Source: Tsukamurella tyrosinosolvens (lineage in GTDB: Bacteria > Actinomycetota > Actinomycetes > Mycobacteriales > Mycobacteriaceae). From it: a stretch of 64,000 bases of DNA. The notes under the pieces are model-generated. The model had not been told where the DNA came from and did not search any database. It was given only the letters and a program-made list of their open reading frames with translations. Position 1 is the stretch's first letter, and each line of letters starts with the position of its first letter. This document shows positions 8,050 through 19,404 of this stretch, in pieces. The stretch covers positions 1,550,001-1,614,000 of the forward strand of contig NZ_FNSA01000003.1 in NCBI RefSeq assembly GCF_900104775.1. Reading direction: 5' to 3'. The translations under genes were made by a program, and so were the position numbers.

Positions 8050-9870
8050 GTGAGCGGGAATGCGCACGAGCGCGACGACGGGGCCGAGGTCCGGTACCTG
8101 CGCGAGCGCGTCGCGGCGCTCACCGCGGAGGTCGACGAGGCGCGGCGCTCCCTCCCGATGTTCCGGGCGATCGCGGCGGCGGCGACCGACCTCATCTACG
8201 TCAAGGACCTCGCCGGTCGCTACCTGTTCGTCAACGACGCCGTCGCGCGCCTGTACGGGGTCCGGGTCGCCGACTTCGTCGGCAACGACGACCGGCAGAT
8301 GTTCGACGCCGCGGCGGCGTCGCAGCTGCGGGAGACCGACCGCGAGATCATGCGGAGCGGCGTCGCGCAGGAGCTCGAGGAGTCGACCACCGTCGACGGG
8401 CTGGCCCGCACCTTCCTGTCCACGAAGTCGCCGTACCGCGACGCCGCCGGCGAGGTCATCGGCTTGATCGGCGTGTCCCGCGACATCACCGACGCCCGGA
8501 GCACGGCCGAGGAGGTGGCCCGGCTGCGCGCCCTGCAGGCCGCCGCGACGGCGGCCGCGACGGGGGACCCGGACCGCGCGGCCGACCTGGCCACGTTCCG
8601 GACCTTCCAGGCCATCGCGGACGCGGCGCCCGACTCCGTCTACGTCAAGGATCGCGAGGGACGGTTCGTCTTCCTCAACCGGGCGGCCCTGCGCGTACTG
8701 CAGGCCACCGAGCTCCCGATCGGGGAGGTGCTCGGGAGCACCGACGACGCCTTCCTCGACGCCCCGGCGGCCGCCCGGATCATGGGCGCCGACCAGGAGG
8801 TCATGGCCACGGGCATCGCCCAAGAGGTCGACGAGTCGGCCGTGGTCGACGGCCGTCCGCGGACGGTCCGCTCGCTCAAGGCGCCCTACCGTGACGAATC
8901 GGGGCGGGTGATCGGCCTCGTCGGGGTCTCGCGCGACGTGACGGCGAGCCGGCAGCTGGAGGCCCGGCTGCTCCGCGCCGAGGCGCGCTGGCAGTTCGCG
9001 CTCGACACCGTCGGCGAGGGCATCTGGGACTGGGACCTCCCCTCGCGGGAGGTCTACTACTCACCCCGCTGGAAGAGCATGCTCGGCTACGCGGACGACG
9101 AGATCGGCGACACGACTCTCGAGTGGGAGCGGCGCGTACACCCCGAGGACCTCGAATCCGCGCTCCGCGCGATGAACCGGCACATGCGCGGGGAGACGGC
9201 GGAGTACAACTGCGAGCACCGGATCCGGACCAGGTCGGGCTACTACCTGTGGGTGCGGGGACGCGGCCGCGTCATCGAGCGCGGCGAGGACGGCACGATC
9301 GTACGGATCATCGGCAGCCAGACCGACGTCACCGCCGAGGTCATCGAGCGCCGCGCCCTCCAGGACGCGGCGGAGGAGCTGGGGCGCCTCGCCGAGATCG
9401 ACGAGCTCACCGGCATCGCGAACCGGCGCGGCTTTACGCGGGCGCTCGAGGCCGCACTGCGCGACGCGTCCGAGTCGGGCGACGTCGTGCACCTCGCCCT
9501 CATCGACGTCGACGGCTTCAAGACGTACAACGACACCCACGGGCACGTCGTCGGCGACCACGTGCTCCGCGAGCTGGCCGCGGTGATCGCGCGCATCCCT
9601 TCGCGCCGCGGCGAGGTGGCGGCGCGGTACGGCGGCGACGAGCTCGCGCTACTCCTCGTCGGCGACGTCGACCTGGCCGCGGTGCTCGAATCGGCGCGCC
9701 GCGACATCCTCGCGCTCGGCCTCGCGCCGAACGGCCTCCCGGTGTCCGTGAGCATCGGCGGCGTCTCCGCGACGGCGGCGACCACGGCGCCCGGCCTGTT
9801 GCTGCACGAGGCGGACCGTCGGCTGTACCGGGCGAAGGCCGACGGCCGGAACCGGGTCGTCGCCGGATAG
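8050..9870 (+). CDS. Diguanylate cyclase with three PAS domains
   Basis: 606 residues; makes c-di-GMP from two GTP, activity probably set by ligand or redox sensing through PAS domains. Order: short coiled coil (15-35), PAS (33-150), PAS (180-300), PAS_3/PAC (305-430), GGDEF (440-606). The active-site loop is GGDEL (528-532); the inhibitory I-site position holds R-x-x-E (RRGE) instead of RxxD, so product feedback may be weak or absent. No membrane segment, so cytosolic. It is followed by a paralogue with the same terminal three-quarters, a tandem duplication. Catalytic residues look intact. Confidence 0.88.
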   Translation: MSGNAHERDDGAEVRYLRERVAALTAEVDEARRSLPMFRAIAAAATDLIYVKDLAGRYLFVNDAVARLYGVRVADFVGNDDRQMFDAAAASQLRETDREIMRSGVAQELEESTTVDGLARTFLSTKSPYRDAAGEVIGLIGVSRDITDARSTAEEVARLRALQAAATAAATGDPDRAADLATFRTFQAIADAAPDSVYVKDREGRFVFLNRAALRVLQATELPIGEVLGSTDDAFLDAPAAARIMGADQEVMATGIAQEVDESAVVDGRPRTVRSLKAPYRDESGRVIGLVGVSRDVTASRQLEARLLRAEARWQFALDTVGEGIWDWDLPSREVYYSPRWKSMLGYADDEIGDTTLEWERRVHPEDLESALRAMNRHMRGETAEYNCEHRIRTRSGYYLWVRGRGRVIERGEDGTIVRIIGSQTDVTAEVIERRALQDAAEELGRLAEIDELTGIANRRGFTRALEAALRDASESGDVVHLALIDVDGFKTYNDTHGHVVGDHVLRELAAVIARIPSRRGEVAARYGGDELALLLVGDVDLAAVLESARRDILALGLAPNGLPVSVSIGGVSATAATTAPGLLLHEADRRLYRAKADGRNRVVAG

Positions 9871-9899
9871 CGTCCGACCTGGGACGGAGCGGGGCCGCG

Positions 9900-9905
9900 T
9901 ACGCT
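9900..9905 (+). promoter_or_regulatory. Leaderless -10 element TACGCT
   Basis: TACGCT ends 8 nt before the GTG at 9914; no Shine-Dalgarno. It gives the second cyclase its own promoter rather than read-through from the first. Confidence 0.45.
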
Positions 9906-9913
9906 CACGGATC

Positions 9914-11323
9914 GTGACGAGCGACGCGACGCCGGCCCCCGGGACCGGCGACCCCGCCGAGCGGACGCGGGAGTCCGCCGACGAGGTGCACAGGCTGCGC
10001 GCGATGGCGAACGCGCTGAACTCCGCCGTCGCGGACGGCGCCGGAGAGCCGCTGCGGATGCTGCAGGCCGTGGCTGATGCGGCGCCCGACCTGGTCTTCG
10101 TGAAGGATCTCCAGGGCCGGTACGTCTTCCTCAACGCCGCCGCGGCGCGCGTGAAGGGCGCCCCGGTCCCCGACGTCCTGGGCCGCGACGACACGAACTT
10201 CTTCGACCCCGAGTTCGCCGCCCGCCTCATGGCGACGGATCGGGAGATCATGACCTCGGGCGTGGCGCGCGAGGTCGAGGAGAAGCCCGTCGTCGAGGGG
10301 GAACTGCGCACCTTCCTCTCCCTCAAGGCGCCCTACCGGGACGCGGCGGGCACGGTGATCGGGATGATCGGGATCTCCCGCGACATCACCGAGGCGCGTC
10401 GCGCCGCAGCCGAGCTCGCGCGCGCCGAGGCCCGGTGGCAATTCGCGATCACCAGTGCCGGGGACGGCATCTGGGACTGGGACCTGGCGACCGGGTCGGT
10501 GTTCTACTCACCGCAGTGGAAGGCGATGCTCGGCTACGCGGGCCGCGAGTCGGAGGTCGGCGACCGTACCGCCGAGTGGGAGCGGCGGGTGCATCCGGCC
10601 GACCTGAATGACGCCCTCAGCCGGGTGAACCGACACCTGCGAGGCCTCTCGGACGAGTTCTCGTTCGAGCACCGGATGCGTACCCGCGCGGGCACGTGGA
10701 TCTCGGTGCTGGCGCGTGGTCGGGTCATCGAGCGCGCTGCCGACGGTGCGCCGCTCCGGCTCGTCGGCATGCAGACCGACATCACGCGGCAGGTGGCGGA
10801 CCGTCGCCGCGCCGAGCGCCAGGCGGTCGAGGCCGGCCGGCTCGCCGAGATCGACGACTTGACGGGGATCGCGAACCGGAGGGGGTTCGGTCGCGCCCTG
10901 GATCTCGCGCTGCGCGCCGCCGCCGAGGAGGGCGGCCTCGTGCATCTCGCCCTGATCGATGTGGACGGCTTCAAGCGCTACAACGACACGCACGGACACA
11001 CGGCGGGCGACGACGTCCTGCGCGCCGTCGCTGCGGCGATCGCGGCCGTCCCGGAGCGTCCCGGCGAGGTCGCCGCGCGCTACGGCGGAGACGAACTGGC
11101 CCTGCTGCTGGTGGGGGACCGCGACCTCGTCGCGGTGCTCGAGGCGGTACGCGGCGTCGTTCTCGAGCTGGGCCTCGTGCGCGACGGTTTCCCGGTCACG
11201 GTGAGCATCGGCGGGGTGTCGGCGACGGCCGCGACCACTGCGGCCGGCCTGTTGCTGCACGGGGCGGACCGTCGGCTGTACCGGGCGAAGGCCGGCGGCA
11301 GGAACCGGGTCGTGGCGGGTTAG
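9914..11323 (+). CDS. Diguanylate cyclase with two PAS domains (tandem paralogue)
   Basis: 469 residues. Order: PAS (about 45-160), PAS_3/PAC (165-295), GGDEF (305-469) with GGDEL at 391-395 and RPGE at the I-site position. It lacks one of the N-terminal PAS domains of its neighbour but otherwise aligns along its length; the last 100 bp of both genes are nearly identical at DNA level, showing a tandem duplication followed by loss or gain of a PAS module. Sensory input is unknown. Confidence 0.88.
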   Translation: MTSDATPAPGTGDPAERTRESADEVHRLRAMANALNSAVADGAGEPLRMLQAVADAAPDLVFVKDLQGRYVFLNAAAARVKGAPVPDVLGRDDTNFFDPEFAARLMATDREIMTSGVAREVEEKPVVEGELRTFLSLKAPYRDAAGTVIGMIGISRDITEARRAAAELARAEARWQFAITSAGDGIWDWDLATGSVFYSPQWKAMLGYAGRESEVGDRTAEWERRVHPADLNDALSRVNRHLRGLSDEFSFEHRMRTRAGTWISVLARGRVIERAADGAPLRLVGMQTDITRQVADRRRAERQAVEAGRLAEIDDLTGIANRRGFGRALDLALRAAAEEGGLVHLALIDVDGFKRYNDTHGHTAGDDVLRAVAAAIAAVPERPGEVAARYGGDELALLLVGDRDLVAVLEAVRGVVLELGLVRDGFPVTVSIGGVSATAATTAAGLLLHGADRRLYRAKAGGRNRVVAG

Positions 11324-11471
11324 GTCACCTCACGTTCACCCGCTATCCGCCGATTCGCCTCGGGAAATGCGCGGAAATCACCGTGCGGATCACCGTCGTC
11401 CGTGGTGCACTACTAGAGGCGAAGGGACCTCGGCCGCCCCGGCGGGGTCCGTGCGACGGTGAGGAGTGTCG

Positions 11472-12062
11472 ATGAAGCGAACGCACGCCGCGGGTGGCCC
11501 CGCGACCACGGCGCTCGCCGACGACTCCCGGTCCGGTGGTGCCGTGTGGGGCAAGCGCCGGGTGCTGCTGCTCAACGCCACGTACGAGCCATTGACGGCG
11601 ATCTCGATGCGGAGGGCGATAGTCCTCATGCTCAGGGATAGGGCCGATGTGGTCCACGACGATCCGAACGGTCCGCTGGTTCATTCAGCGGACCGTTCGC
11701 TGTCTGTGCCGTCGGTGATCCGGCTGCGCACCTACGTCCGCGTCCCGTACCGGGCGCAGGTGCCCATGACGCGGGCCGCGCTGATGCACCGCGACCGGTT
11801 CCGCTGCGGCTACTGCGGCGGCAAGGCCGACACCATCGACCACGTCCTGCCGCGGTCGCGCGGCGGCGGCCACGGCTGGGACAACTGCGTCGCGTGCTGC
11901 GCCTCCTGCAACCACCGCAAGGCCGACCGGCTGCTGTCCGAAATCGGCTGGACGCTGCGCACCGAGCCACGGCCGCCGCAGGGTCGGCACTGGCGGCTGC
12001 TCTCCACGCTCAAGGAGGTCGACCCGATGTGGAGTCGGTATCTCGACCTCGATGCGGCATAG
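11472..12062 (+). CDS. HNH endonuclease (Rv2469c-like)
   Basis: 196 residues. The HNH/zinc-finger module lies in the middle: C-x2-C at CGYC, then the catalytic DHVLPRSRGG, and a second C-x2-C at CASC followed by NHRK. The family includes stand-alone nucleases of unknown target. ATG 11472 is preferred because GGTGAGGAG precedes it; a GTG two codons earlier is in frame. Position between glbO and the Rv2468c-like gene matches M. tuberculosis. The upstream 11324-11471 gap shows no other feature. Confidence 0.88.
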   Translation: MKRTHAAGGPATTALADDSRSGGAVWGKRRVLLLNATYEPLTAISMRRAIVLMLRDRADVVHDDPNGPLVHSADRSLSVPSVIRLRTYVRVPYRAQVPMTRAALMHRDRFRCGYCGGKADTIDHVLPRSRGGGHGWDNCVACCASCNHRKADRLLSEIGWTLRTEPRPPQGRHWRLLSTLKEVDPMWSRYLDLDAA

Positions 12063-12127
12063 GCTAAGTTGTTCCACAGACCGACCAGCGTCGTCGGGCG
12101 TCCGACAGAGAAGGAAAGGGGCCCACA

Positions 12128-12385
12128 GTGAGCTTGCTCAACATCGTCGGCGGGATCACCGTCGTCGCGACGATCGTGATCGTCGTCCTGTGTGTCATCT
12201 CGATGGCCACCGGCCGCAACGAGAAGTACCAGCAGCCGGGCGAGTACAAGCTCGGCGAGCCGTGGACCCGCGAGCCCATGCTGTTCAGCGCGGTCGACGA
12301 GGCCCCCGTGGGCCCGCACGGTGCGCACCACGGCGACCATGACAACGAGAACCTGATCGGGGGTGCCGCTCGTGGCAAGTGGTGA
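12128..12385 (+). CDS. ctaJ: Small membrane protein, probable aa3 oxidase subunit CtaJ
   Basis: 85 residues: an N-terminal transmembrane helix (about 5-26, IVGGITVVATIVIVVLCVIS), then a short tail with the pattern Y-x-P-G-x(5)-G-x-P-W-x(3)-P and a His-rich end (GAHHGDH). This helix plus PG...PW tail is what I recall for CtaJ, an accessory subunit of the mycobacterial bc1-aa3 supercomplex, encoded next to the Rv2468c homologue; the assignment rests on pattern and position, not on alignment. GTG start with GAAGGAAAGGGG upstream. The stop overlaps the next gene. Confidence 0.6.
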   Translation: MSLLNIVGGITVVATIVIVVLCVISMATGRNEKYQQPGEYKLGEPWTREPMLFSAVDEAPVGPHGAHHGDHDNENLIGGAARGKW

Positions 12386-12854
12386 TCACACGCAGACCGT
12401 CGCCGTGCCGCAGGGCGAGCTGCCCATCGGTACCGCGATCACCTCGAGCGGTCGGATCTCCGCCGCGCGCCAGGCGAGCGACAGCCCGGCCAACCCGCCG
12501 TTCACGCGCGAGGAGCTGATCGGCCTCGACGAGGCGCTGATCCGCGCGACCCGCGACGCGAACGCCCGGTTCTCGGTGTACATCGGCGACCTGGGTGACG
12601 ACGCGCACGCCGGTGCCGAGGCCGTGCTCCGCCAGGCCCCCGAGCCCGAGTACGCCGCGCTCATCGCCGTCTCGCCGAACACCCGCGACATCGTGGTGCT
12701 GACCGGCAGCGGCGTCGCCGACCGCCTGGGCGACAAGGTCGCGCAGCTCGGCGTCACCGCCGCGATCCCGCCCTTCCAGGCCGGCGACCTCATCGACGGC
12801 GTCATCGCCGCCCTGCGCGTCATGGCCTCGGCCGTGAAGCCGCCCACGGCGTAA
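12372..12854 (+). CDS. DUF5130 family protein (Rv2468c-like)
   Basis: 160 residues from GTG 12372; GTG 12363 is also in frame. Resembles the TPM/DUF5130 group: FSVYIGDLGDD, the LIAVSPNTRDIVVLTG strand pair and C-terminal IDGVIAALRVM. Role unknown; related TPM domains are linked to photosystem or membrane quality control in other organisms. Overlaps the ctaJ-like gene by 14 bp, so coupled to it. A strong terminator follows. Confidence 0.75.
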   Translation: MASGDHTQTVAVPQGELPIGTAITSSGRISAARQASDSPANPPFTREELIGLDEALIRATRDANARFSVYIGDLGDDAHAGAEAVLRQAPEPEYAALIAVSPNTRDIVVLTGSGVADRLGDKVAQLGVTAAIPPFQAGDLIDGVIAALRVMASAVKPPTA

Positions 12855-12864
12855 TCCGCCTCGA

Positions 12865-12905
12865 CGCGACGAGCCCACCGGATCCGTTCCGGTGGGCTCG
12901 TCGCG
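12865..12905 (+). terminator. Rho-independent terminator after DUF5130 gene
   Basis: An 18-bp perfect stem (12865-12882 with 12888-12905, loop of 5 nt) is followed by TTTCT. It ends the ctaJ-DUF5130 unit. Confidence 0.85.
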
Positions 12906-12926
12906 TTTCTCGTGGTGGCGCCGGGC

Positions 12927-13250
12927 CTACGCGGGGAAGTCCCCGTCGACGTAGAACCACCGCCCGTCCTCGCGGACGAACCGGGAGCGTTCGTGGAGGA
13001 CCCCGTGCGCGCCGTCCGCGACGTAGGTCGCCCGGAACTCGACGACGCCGGTCTCGTCGCCCTCGGCTCCGTCGACGGTGTCGACGATCTGCAGGCCGCG
13101 CCAGCGTACGTCCCCGTCGAGCTCGAGGTCCGCCGGGCGGGTGCTCGGGTGCCACGAGGCGAGCAGCCAGTCGACGTCGCCGTCGCGGAAGGCGGCGAAC
13201 CGGGAGCGCATCAGCGCCTCGGCGGTCTCGGGGGTGTGGTGCGCGTCCAT
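12927..13250 (-). CDS. YchJ-family (UPF0225) protein
   Basis: 107 residues, the NTF2-like YchJ core: AEALMRSRFAAFRDGDVDWL, then W-x-G-L-x-I and the C-terminal GRWFYVDGD. The Cys-rich SEC-C motifs that flank this core in E. coli YchJ are absent, so no zinc site is expected. Function unknown. ATG start preceded by a -10 element at 6 nt, so monocistronic and probably leaderless. Confidence 0.8.
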   Translation of the reverse strand: MDAHHTPETAEALMRSRFAAFRDGDVDWLLASWHPSTRPADLELDGDVRWRGLQIVDTVDGAEGDETGVVEFRATYVADGAHGVLHERSRFVREDGRWFYVDGDFPA

Positions 13251-13256
13251 CCGTGC

Positions 13257-13262
13257 AGCGTA
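13257..13262 (-). promoter_or_regulatory. Leaderless -10 element TACGCT
   Basis: On the minus strand TACGCT ends 6 nt before the ATG at 13250; no Shine-Dalgarno is present. Confidence 0.5.
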
Positions 13263-13346
13263 CGGCGATGGTCATCACGTTGTGCGCGGCGCCCGATCGT
13301 GTTCTGATCGAATTAAAGTATTGAAGTTTCAATGATTGGACACGGT

Positions 13347-13808
13347 ATGAACCTCAACCGGACGATCCGCAACGCCGTCGCCGCGGTGTTCACGGTCGGA
13401 GCCCTCGTCCTGGGCGTCGCCGCCCAGGCGAGCGCGGCCCCGTCGACCCCGCGGGAGGTCGTCACGGCCTTCTACACCGAGGGCTTCGTACAGCGCGATA
13501 TCGCCGGCGCGGCGCAGCGCTACATCGGCGACCACTACATCCAGCACAACCCCGAGGTCGCCGACGGCCGCGACGCCTTCGTCAAGGTCCTCGGCCCCGT
13601 CGTGAAGGACCCGAAGTACAGCACCTCGATCGTGCGCATCGTCGCGGACGGCGACATCGTCGTGGTCTACGCGAAGTCCGTCTACGACGGCAAGGCCCAG
13701 GCGGTCGCCGACATCTTCCGCGTCGCCAACGGCAAGATCGTCGAGCACTGGGACGTCATCCAGGACGACCCCGGCAAGACCGTGAGCGGCCACCCCTTCA
13801 TCAGCTGA
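13347..13808 (+). CDS. Secreted SnoaL/NTF2-like protein
   Basis: 153 residues from ATG 13347 (an in-frame ATG at 13332 adds five residues). A Sec signal peptide is clear: MNLNRTIRNA, a hydrophobic run to about residue 27, and cleavage after A-S-A-A. The mature part is SnoaL-like: PREVVTAFYTEGFVQRD, then YIQHNPEVADGRDAF, which in this group builds a small ligand pocket. Exported, substrate unknown. The upstream 80 bp are unusually AT-rich for the window and probably hold the promoter. A bidirectional terminator follows. Confidence 0.8.
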   Translation: MNLNRTIRNAVAAVFTVGALVLGVAAQASAAPSTPREVVTAFYTEGFVQRDIAGAAQRYIGDHYIQHNPEVADGRDAFVKVLGPVVKDPKYSTSIVRIVADGDIVVVYAKSVYDGKAQAVADIFRVANGKIVEHWDVIQDDPGKTVSGHPFIS

Positions 13809-13818
13809 GCCACCACAC

Positions 13819-13856
13819 ACCGCGGCCCCGGGATCGAAGGATCCCGGGGCCGCGGT
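13819..13856. terminator. Bidirectional hairpin terminator
   Basis: A 17-bp perfect stem (13819-13835 with 13840-13856) and GAAG loop between the convergent secreted-protein and pepN genes. No T-run, as is common in high-GC actinobacteria. Confidence 0.75.
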
Positions 13857-13866
13857 CGTCGGTGCG

Positions 13867-16434
<2,568 letters not shown>

Positions 16435-16609
16435 AGGGACGCTCCTTCTGGACTCGGCGGACACGGAGCCGGACGCACCGGCTCGACCCGTCCCACAATG
16501 CCACCCGCCGTCCCCGCGTGTCCGCGCGGGAAGCAGATCGGCGTGCGCGATGTTGCACCGGGGAGCAGGATCTAATCGAGATCTGACCGTCCCACGAGCA
16601 GGAGCCGAA

Positions 16610-17239
16610 GTGACCGATACCGCCCCGTCCACCGCCAAGGATCGCGTCGAGTTCTGGTTCGACCCGCTGTGTCCCTGGTGCTGGATCACCTCGCGCTGGA
16701 TCCTCGAGGTCGAGAAGGTGCGCGACATCGACGTGCAGTTCCACGTCATGAGCCTGGCCGTCCTCAACGAGGGCCGCGACGACCTGCCCGAGATCTACCA
16801 GGAGCTGATGAAGACGGCGTGGGGCCCGGTGCGCGTCCTCATCGCCGCCGCCCAGCGCCACGGCGACGAGGTGCTGCCGAAGCTGTACACGGCGATGGGC
16901 ACCCGGATCCACAACGAGCAGAACAAGGACCTGGCCGTGGTGATCGCCGAGTCGCTCGCCGAGACCGGCCTCGAATCCGACCTCGCCGCGGCTGCGAACA
17001 GCACGGACTTCGACGAGGCCCTGCGCGCGAGCCATCACGCCGGCATGGACAAGGTGGGCGACGACGTGGGCACCCCGACGATCCACGTCAACGGCACCGC
17101 CTTCTTCGGCCCCGTGCTCTCGCGCATCCCGCGCGGCGACGACGCGGGCCGGGTGTGGGACGGCGCCGTCCTGCTGGCGAGTTACCCGCACTTCTTCGAG
17201 CTGAAGCGCAGCCGCCACGAGGAGCCCGCGTTCGACTGA
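16610..17239 (+). CDS. Mycothiol-dependent nitroreductase, DsbA/thioredoxin fold (Rv2466c-like)
   Basis: 209 residues. Thioredoxin fold with a Cys-Pro-Trp-Cys active site (residues 21-24, [13 protein letters not shown]) and a helical insert. Rv2466c of M. tuberculosis is a mycothiol-dependent reductase active on oxidants and nitro-prodrugs; the CPWC site and the neighbours pepN and rpiB match it. GTG start with GCAGGAG at 6-12 nt upstream. Cytosolic, no signal peptide. Divergent from pepN. Confidence 0.9.
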   Translation: MTDTAPSTAKDRVEFWFDPLCPWCWITSRWILEVEKVRDIDVQFHVMSLAVLNEGRDDLPEIYQELMKTAWGPVRVLIAAAQRHGDEVLPKLYTAMGTRIHNEQNKDLAVVIAESLAETGLESDLAAAANSTDFDEALRASHHAGMDKVGDDVGTPTIHVNGTAFFGPVLSRIPRGDDAGRVWDGAVLLASYPHFFELKRSRHEEPAFD

Positions 17240-17267
17240 GCCCGGAACCGACTGACCCGGAACCACA

Positions 17268-17304
17268 GAACCCCCGCCGTACCGGATCGGTGCGGCGGGG
17301 GTTC
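17268..17304. terminator. Hairpin terminator between convergent genes
   Basis: A 12-bp stem (GAACCCCCGCCG at 17268-17279 with its complement at 17293-17304) separates the Rv2466c-like gene from the M48 peptidase gene and can serve both. Confidence 0.75.
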
Positions 17305-17317
17305 CGTCGTCGTGGGC

Positions 17318-18844
17318 CTAGGAGCCGGACGGGCCGCTCGGCGGGGTACCGGGCTGCCCGGACCGGCCGTCCGAGCCCTGGTCGTCCTGCGTGCCCGGGT
17401 CGCCCTGCGAACCCTGCCACTGCGCGAAGTAGCCGCCCTCCGGGTACGGCTGCTGAGTGGGCGCCGGCTGGTCCGTGGGAACCTGCGTGGCGCCGTACGG
17501 CCCCGTCGGGACCTGGTGCACGTGCCCCGGCACGACGGGCGCCGACGCCACCTGCCCGGGAGCCGGGGCCAGTACCTCCTGCTGCGTGTACGTGGGCAGC
17601 GGGCCGGCGGGCACGACCGCGCCTCCGCCGACGCCGCGCATCGGGCCGCTGGGCGCGAACCACAGCGAGCCGGCCTTGGTGCGGTTGCGCAGCGCGGCAG
17701 CGCGCCAGGTGAGGACGGGGTGCGACGCGGTGAGGTTCACCAGCCAGGTGAAGAAGCCCTTGTCGGTCGACGCGCGGTCGGCGAGTTGGTCGAAGTCGAC
17801 CTCCTTGCCGAGGTACTTGCCCGCGCCGAGGACGCCCATGCCGCCCGGGGTGCCGGCGGGCTGGTTGAAGTAGCCGTAGTTGTCGGCCGTGTACTCCTGC
17901 GAGCGGGACAGTGCCGCGCCGATCACGGGCAGGTATCCCATCGCGAAGGAGCCGACCTGCCGCCAGTAGGAGACGTGGCCCGCGGCGATGTGACCGACCT
18001 CGTGGCCGATGATGTACGCCAGCGCGTCGGGGTCGCGGGCCTCGCCGCCGATCTCGAACAGGTCGCTGTAGACCACGACGAAGCGACGGAAGCCGTGGCC
18101 CGAGGCGAAGGCGTTGATCTGGCCGTTGCCGATCACCACGAACGCGTCGGGGACCTCGCGCATGCCGTACCGGGCCGCGGCCTCGCGCACCATCCGGTAG
18201 CCCTCGGGGAACTGCGTCGGCGTCATCTGCACGCCCTGGACGCGGGGCGACGCCCAGGTCAGGCCTCGGCCGAGCCACAGCAGGATCGGCACCACGAGCG
18301 CCAGCAGCAGGTACTCGTTGACCACACCGAACGCGGCCAGGAGCAGCGCGCCGCCGTAGATCAGGACGGTCACGAGGATCACGATCACCAGCAGCGGGAT
18401 CTCCCACGGGTGGCGCCGCGGCGCCCCGGCGTACGACGGAGGCTGCGGCATCGGCGGAACGGGGCCGCCCGGGAAGTGCCCGCCCGGGAAGTGGCCGCCC
18501 GGCAGGTGGCCCGAGCCGAACGGCGGACCGCCCGCCTGCGGGGCGGTCGCGCCCAGGCCCGCGGTCACCGACGGGTCGTGGGCGCCGAGCTCCGGCAGGG
18601 CGTGGTGCGCACCGGAACGGTGACGCTCGGTCGGGAAGTCCGCGGCGGGGATGGCGGAGGTCGCCGCGTCGGACGGCGCCGGGGTCGCGGTCGGCTCCTC
18701 GGGCTGCACGACCGGGAAGAAGCCCGTGCTCGGCATCGTCGATTCGTCCGGTTCGGAGCTGAAGGCCCCGCTGCGGGCGGACTCGGTGGGGGAGGAGTCG
18801 CCCTGCGGCTCCCGGCCCGGTGTCTGCTCGGTGCTGTCATCCAT
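17318..18844 (-). CDS. M48-family membrane metallopeptidase
   Basis: 508 residues. Order: disordered Pro/Ser/Thr-rich N-terminus (1-145, with GGHFPGG repeats), two transmembrane helices (about 149-172 and 177-193), M48 catalytic domain with HEVGH (281-285) and a downstream EYTAD that supplies the Glu ligand, then a Pro/Gly-rich tail. HtpX-type proteases degrade damaged membrane proteins; here the extra disordered ends are unusual and may mediate contacts. ATG start 7 nt after a TACATT element. Confidence 0.88.
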   Translation of the reverse strand: MDDSTEQTPGREPQGDSSPTESARSGAFSSEPDESTMPSTGFFPVVQPEEPTATPAPSDAATSAIPAADFPTERHRSGAHHALPELGAHDPSVTAGLGATAPQAGGPPFGSGHLPGGHFPGGHFPGGPVPPMPQPPSYAGAPRRHPWEIPLLVIVILVTVLIYGGALLLAAFGVVNEYLLLALVVPILLWLGRGLTWASPRVQGVQMTPTQFPEGYRMVREAAARYGMREVPDAFVVIGNGQINAFASGHGFRRFVVVYSDLFEIGGEARDPDALAYIIGHEVGHIAAGHVSYWRQVGSFAMGYLPVIGAALSRSQEYTADNYGYFNQPAGTPGGMGVLGAGKYLGKEVDFDQLADRASTDKGFFTWLVNLTASHPVLTWRAAALRNRTKAGSLWFAPSGPMRGVGGGAVVPAGPLPTYTQQEVLAPAPGQVASAPVVPGHVHQVPTGPYGATQVPTDQPAPTQQPYPEGGYFAQWQGSQGDPGTQDDQGSDGRSGQPGTPPSGPSGS

Positions 18845-18851
18845 GCCATCG

Positions 18852-18857
18852 AATGTA
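18852..18857 (-). promoter_or_regulatory. Leaderless -10 element TACATT
   Basis: Ends 7 nt before the ATG at 18844 on the minus strand; no Shine-Dalgarno. Confidence 0.5.
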
Positions 18858-18906
18858 GGCTGTGCCGCCTTCGGATGCTCGCGCGACGCGTGTCAGACTT
18901 GTTCCC

Positions 18907-19389
18907 ATGCGCGTTTACCTCGGCGGCGACCACGCCGGATTCGAACTGAAGTCCCAGATCGCTCGGCACCTGACGGCCGCCGGCCACGAGGTCGTCGATT
19001 GCGGCGCCCACACCTACGACGCCCTCGACGACTACCCCGCGTTCTGCATCGACGCCGCGAAGCGGGTCGTCGCCGACCCGGGCAGCCTCGGCATCGTGCT
19101 CGGCGGCAGCGGCAACGGCGAGCAGATCGCCGCGAACAAGGTGCCCGGCGCCCGCTGCGCCCTCGCCTGGAGCGTCGAGACGGCCCAGCTCGCGCGCCAG
19201 CACAACAACGCGCAGCTCATCGGCATCGGTGGCCGTATGCACACCGCCGACGAGGCCCTCGCCATCGTCGACGCCTTCCTCGCGACCCCGTGGTCGGACG
19301 AGGAGCGCCACCAGCGCCGCATCGACATCCTCGCCGAGTACGAGCGCACGGGCGTCGCCCCGGCCGTGCCCGGCGCACCCGAGGCCTAG
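18907..19389 (+). CDS. rpiB: Ribose-5-phosphate isomerase B
   Basis: 160 residues. Interconverts ribose-5-phosphate and ribulose-5-phosphate in the pentose phosphate pathway. Seen: MRVYLGGDHAGFELK, the phosphate/active-site loop GGSGNGE (Glu72, the base used by actinobacterial RpiB in place of Cys), NKVPGARCALA and HNNAQLIGIGGRM. Divergent from the M48 gene, followed 15 bp later by the DNA glycosylase gene, as in M. tuberculosis Rv2465c-Rv2464c. Confidence 0.95.
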   Translation: MRVYLGGDHAGFELKSQIARHLTAAGHEVVDCGAHTYDALDDYPAFCIDAAKRVVADPGSLGIVLGGSGNGEQIAANKVPGARCALAWSVETAQLARQHNNAQLIGIGGRMHTADEALAIVDAFLATPWSDEERHQRRIDILAEYERTGVAPAVPGAPEA

Positions 19390-19404
19390 CGAAGCGCGCC
19401 CTCG

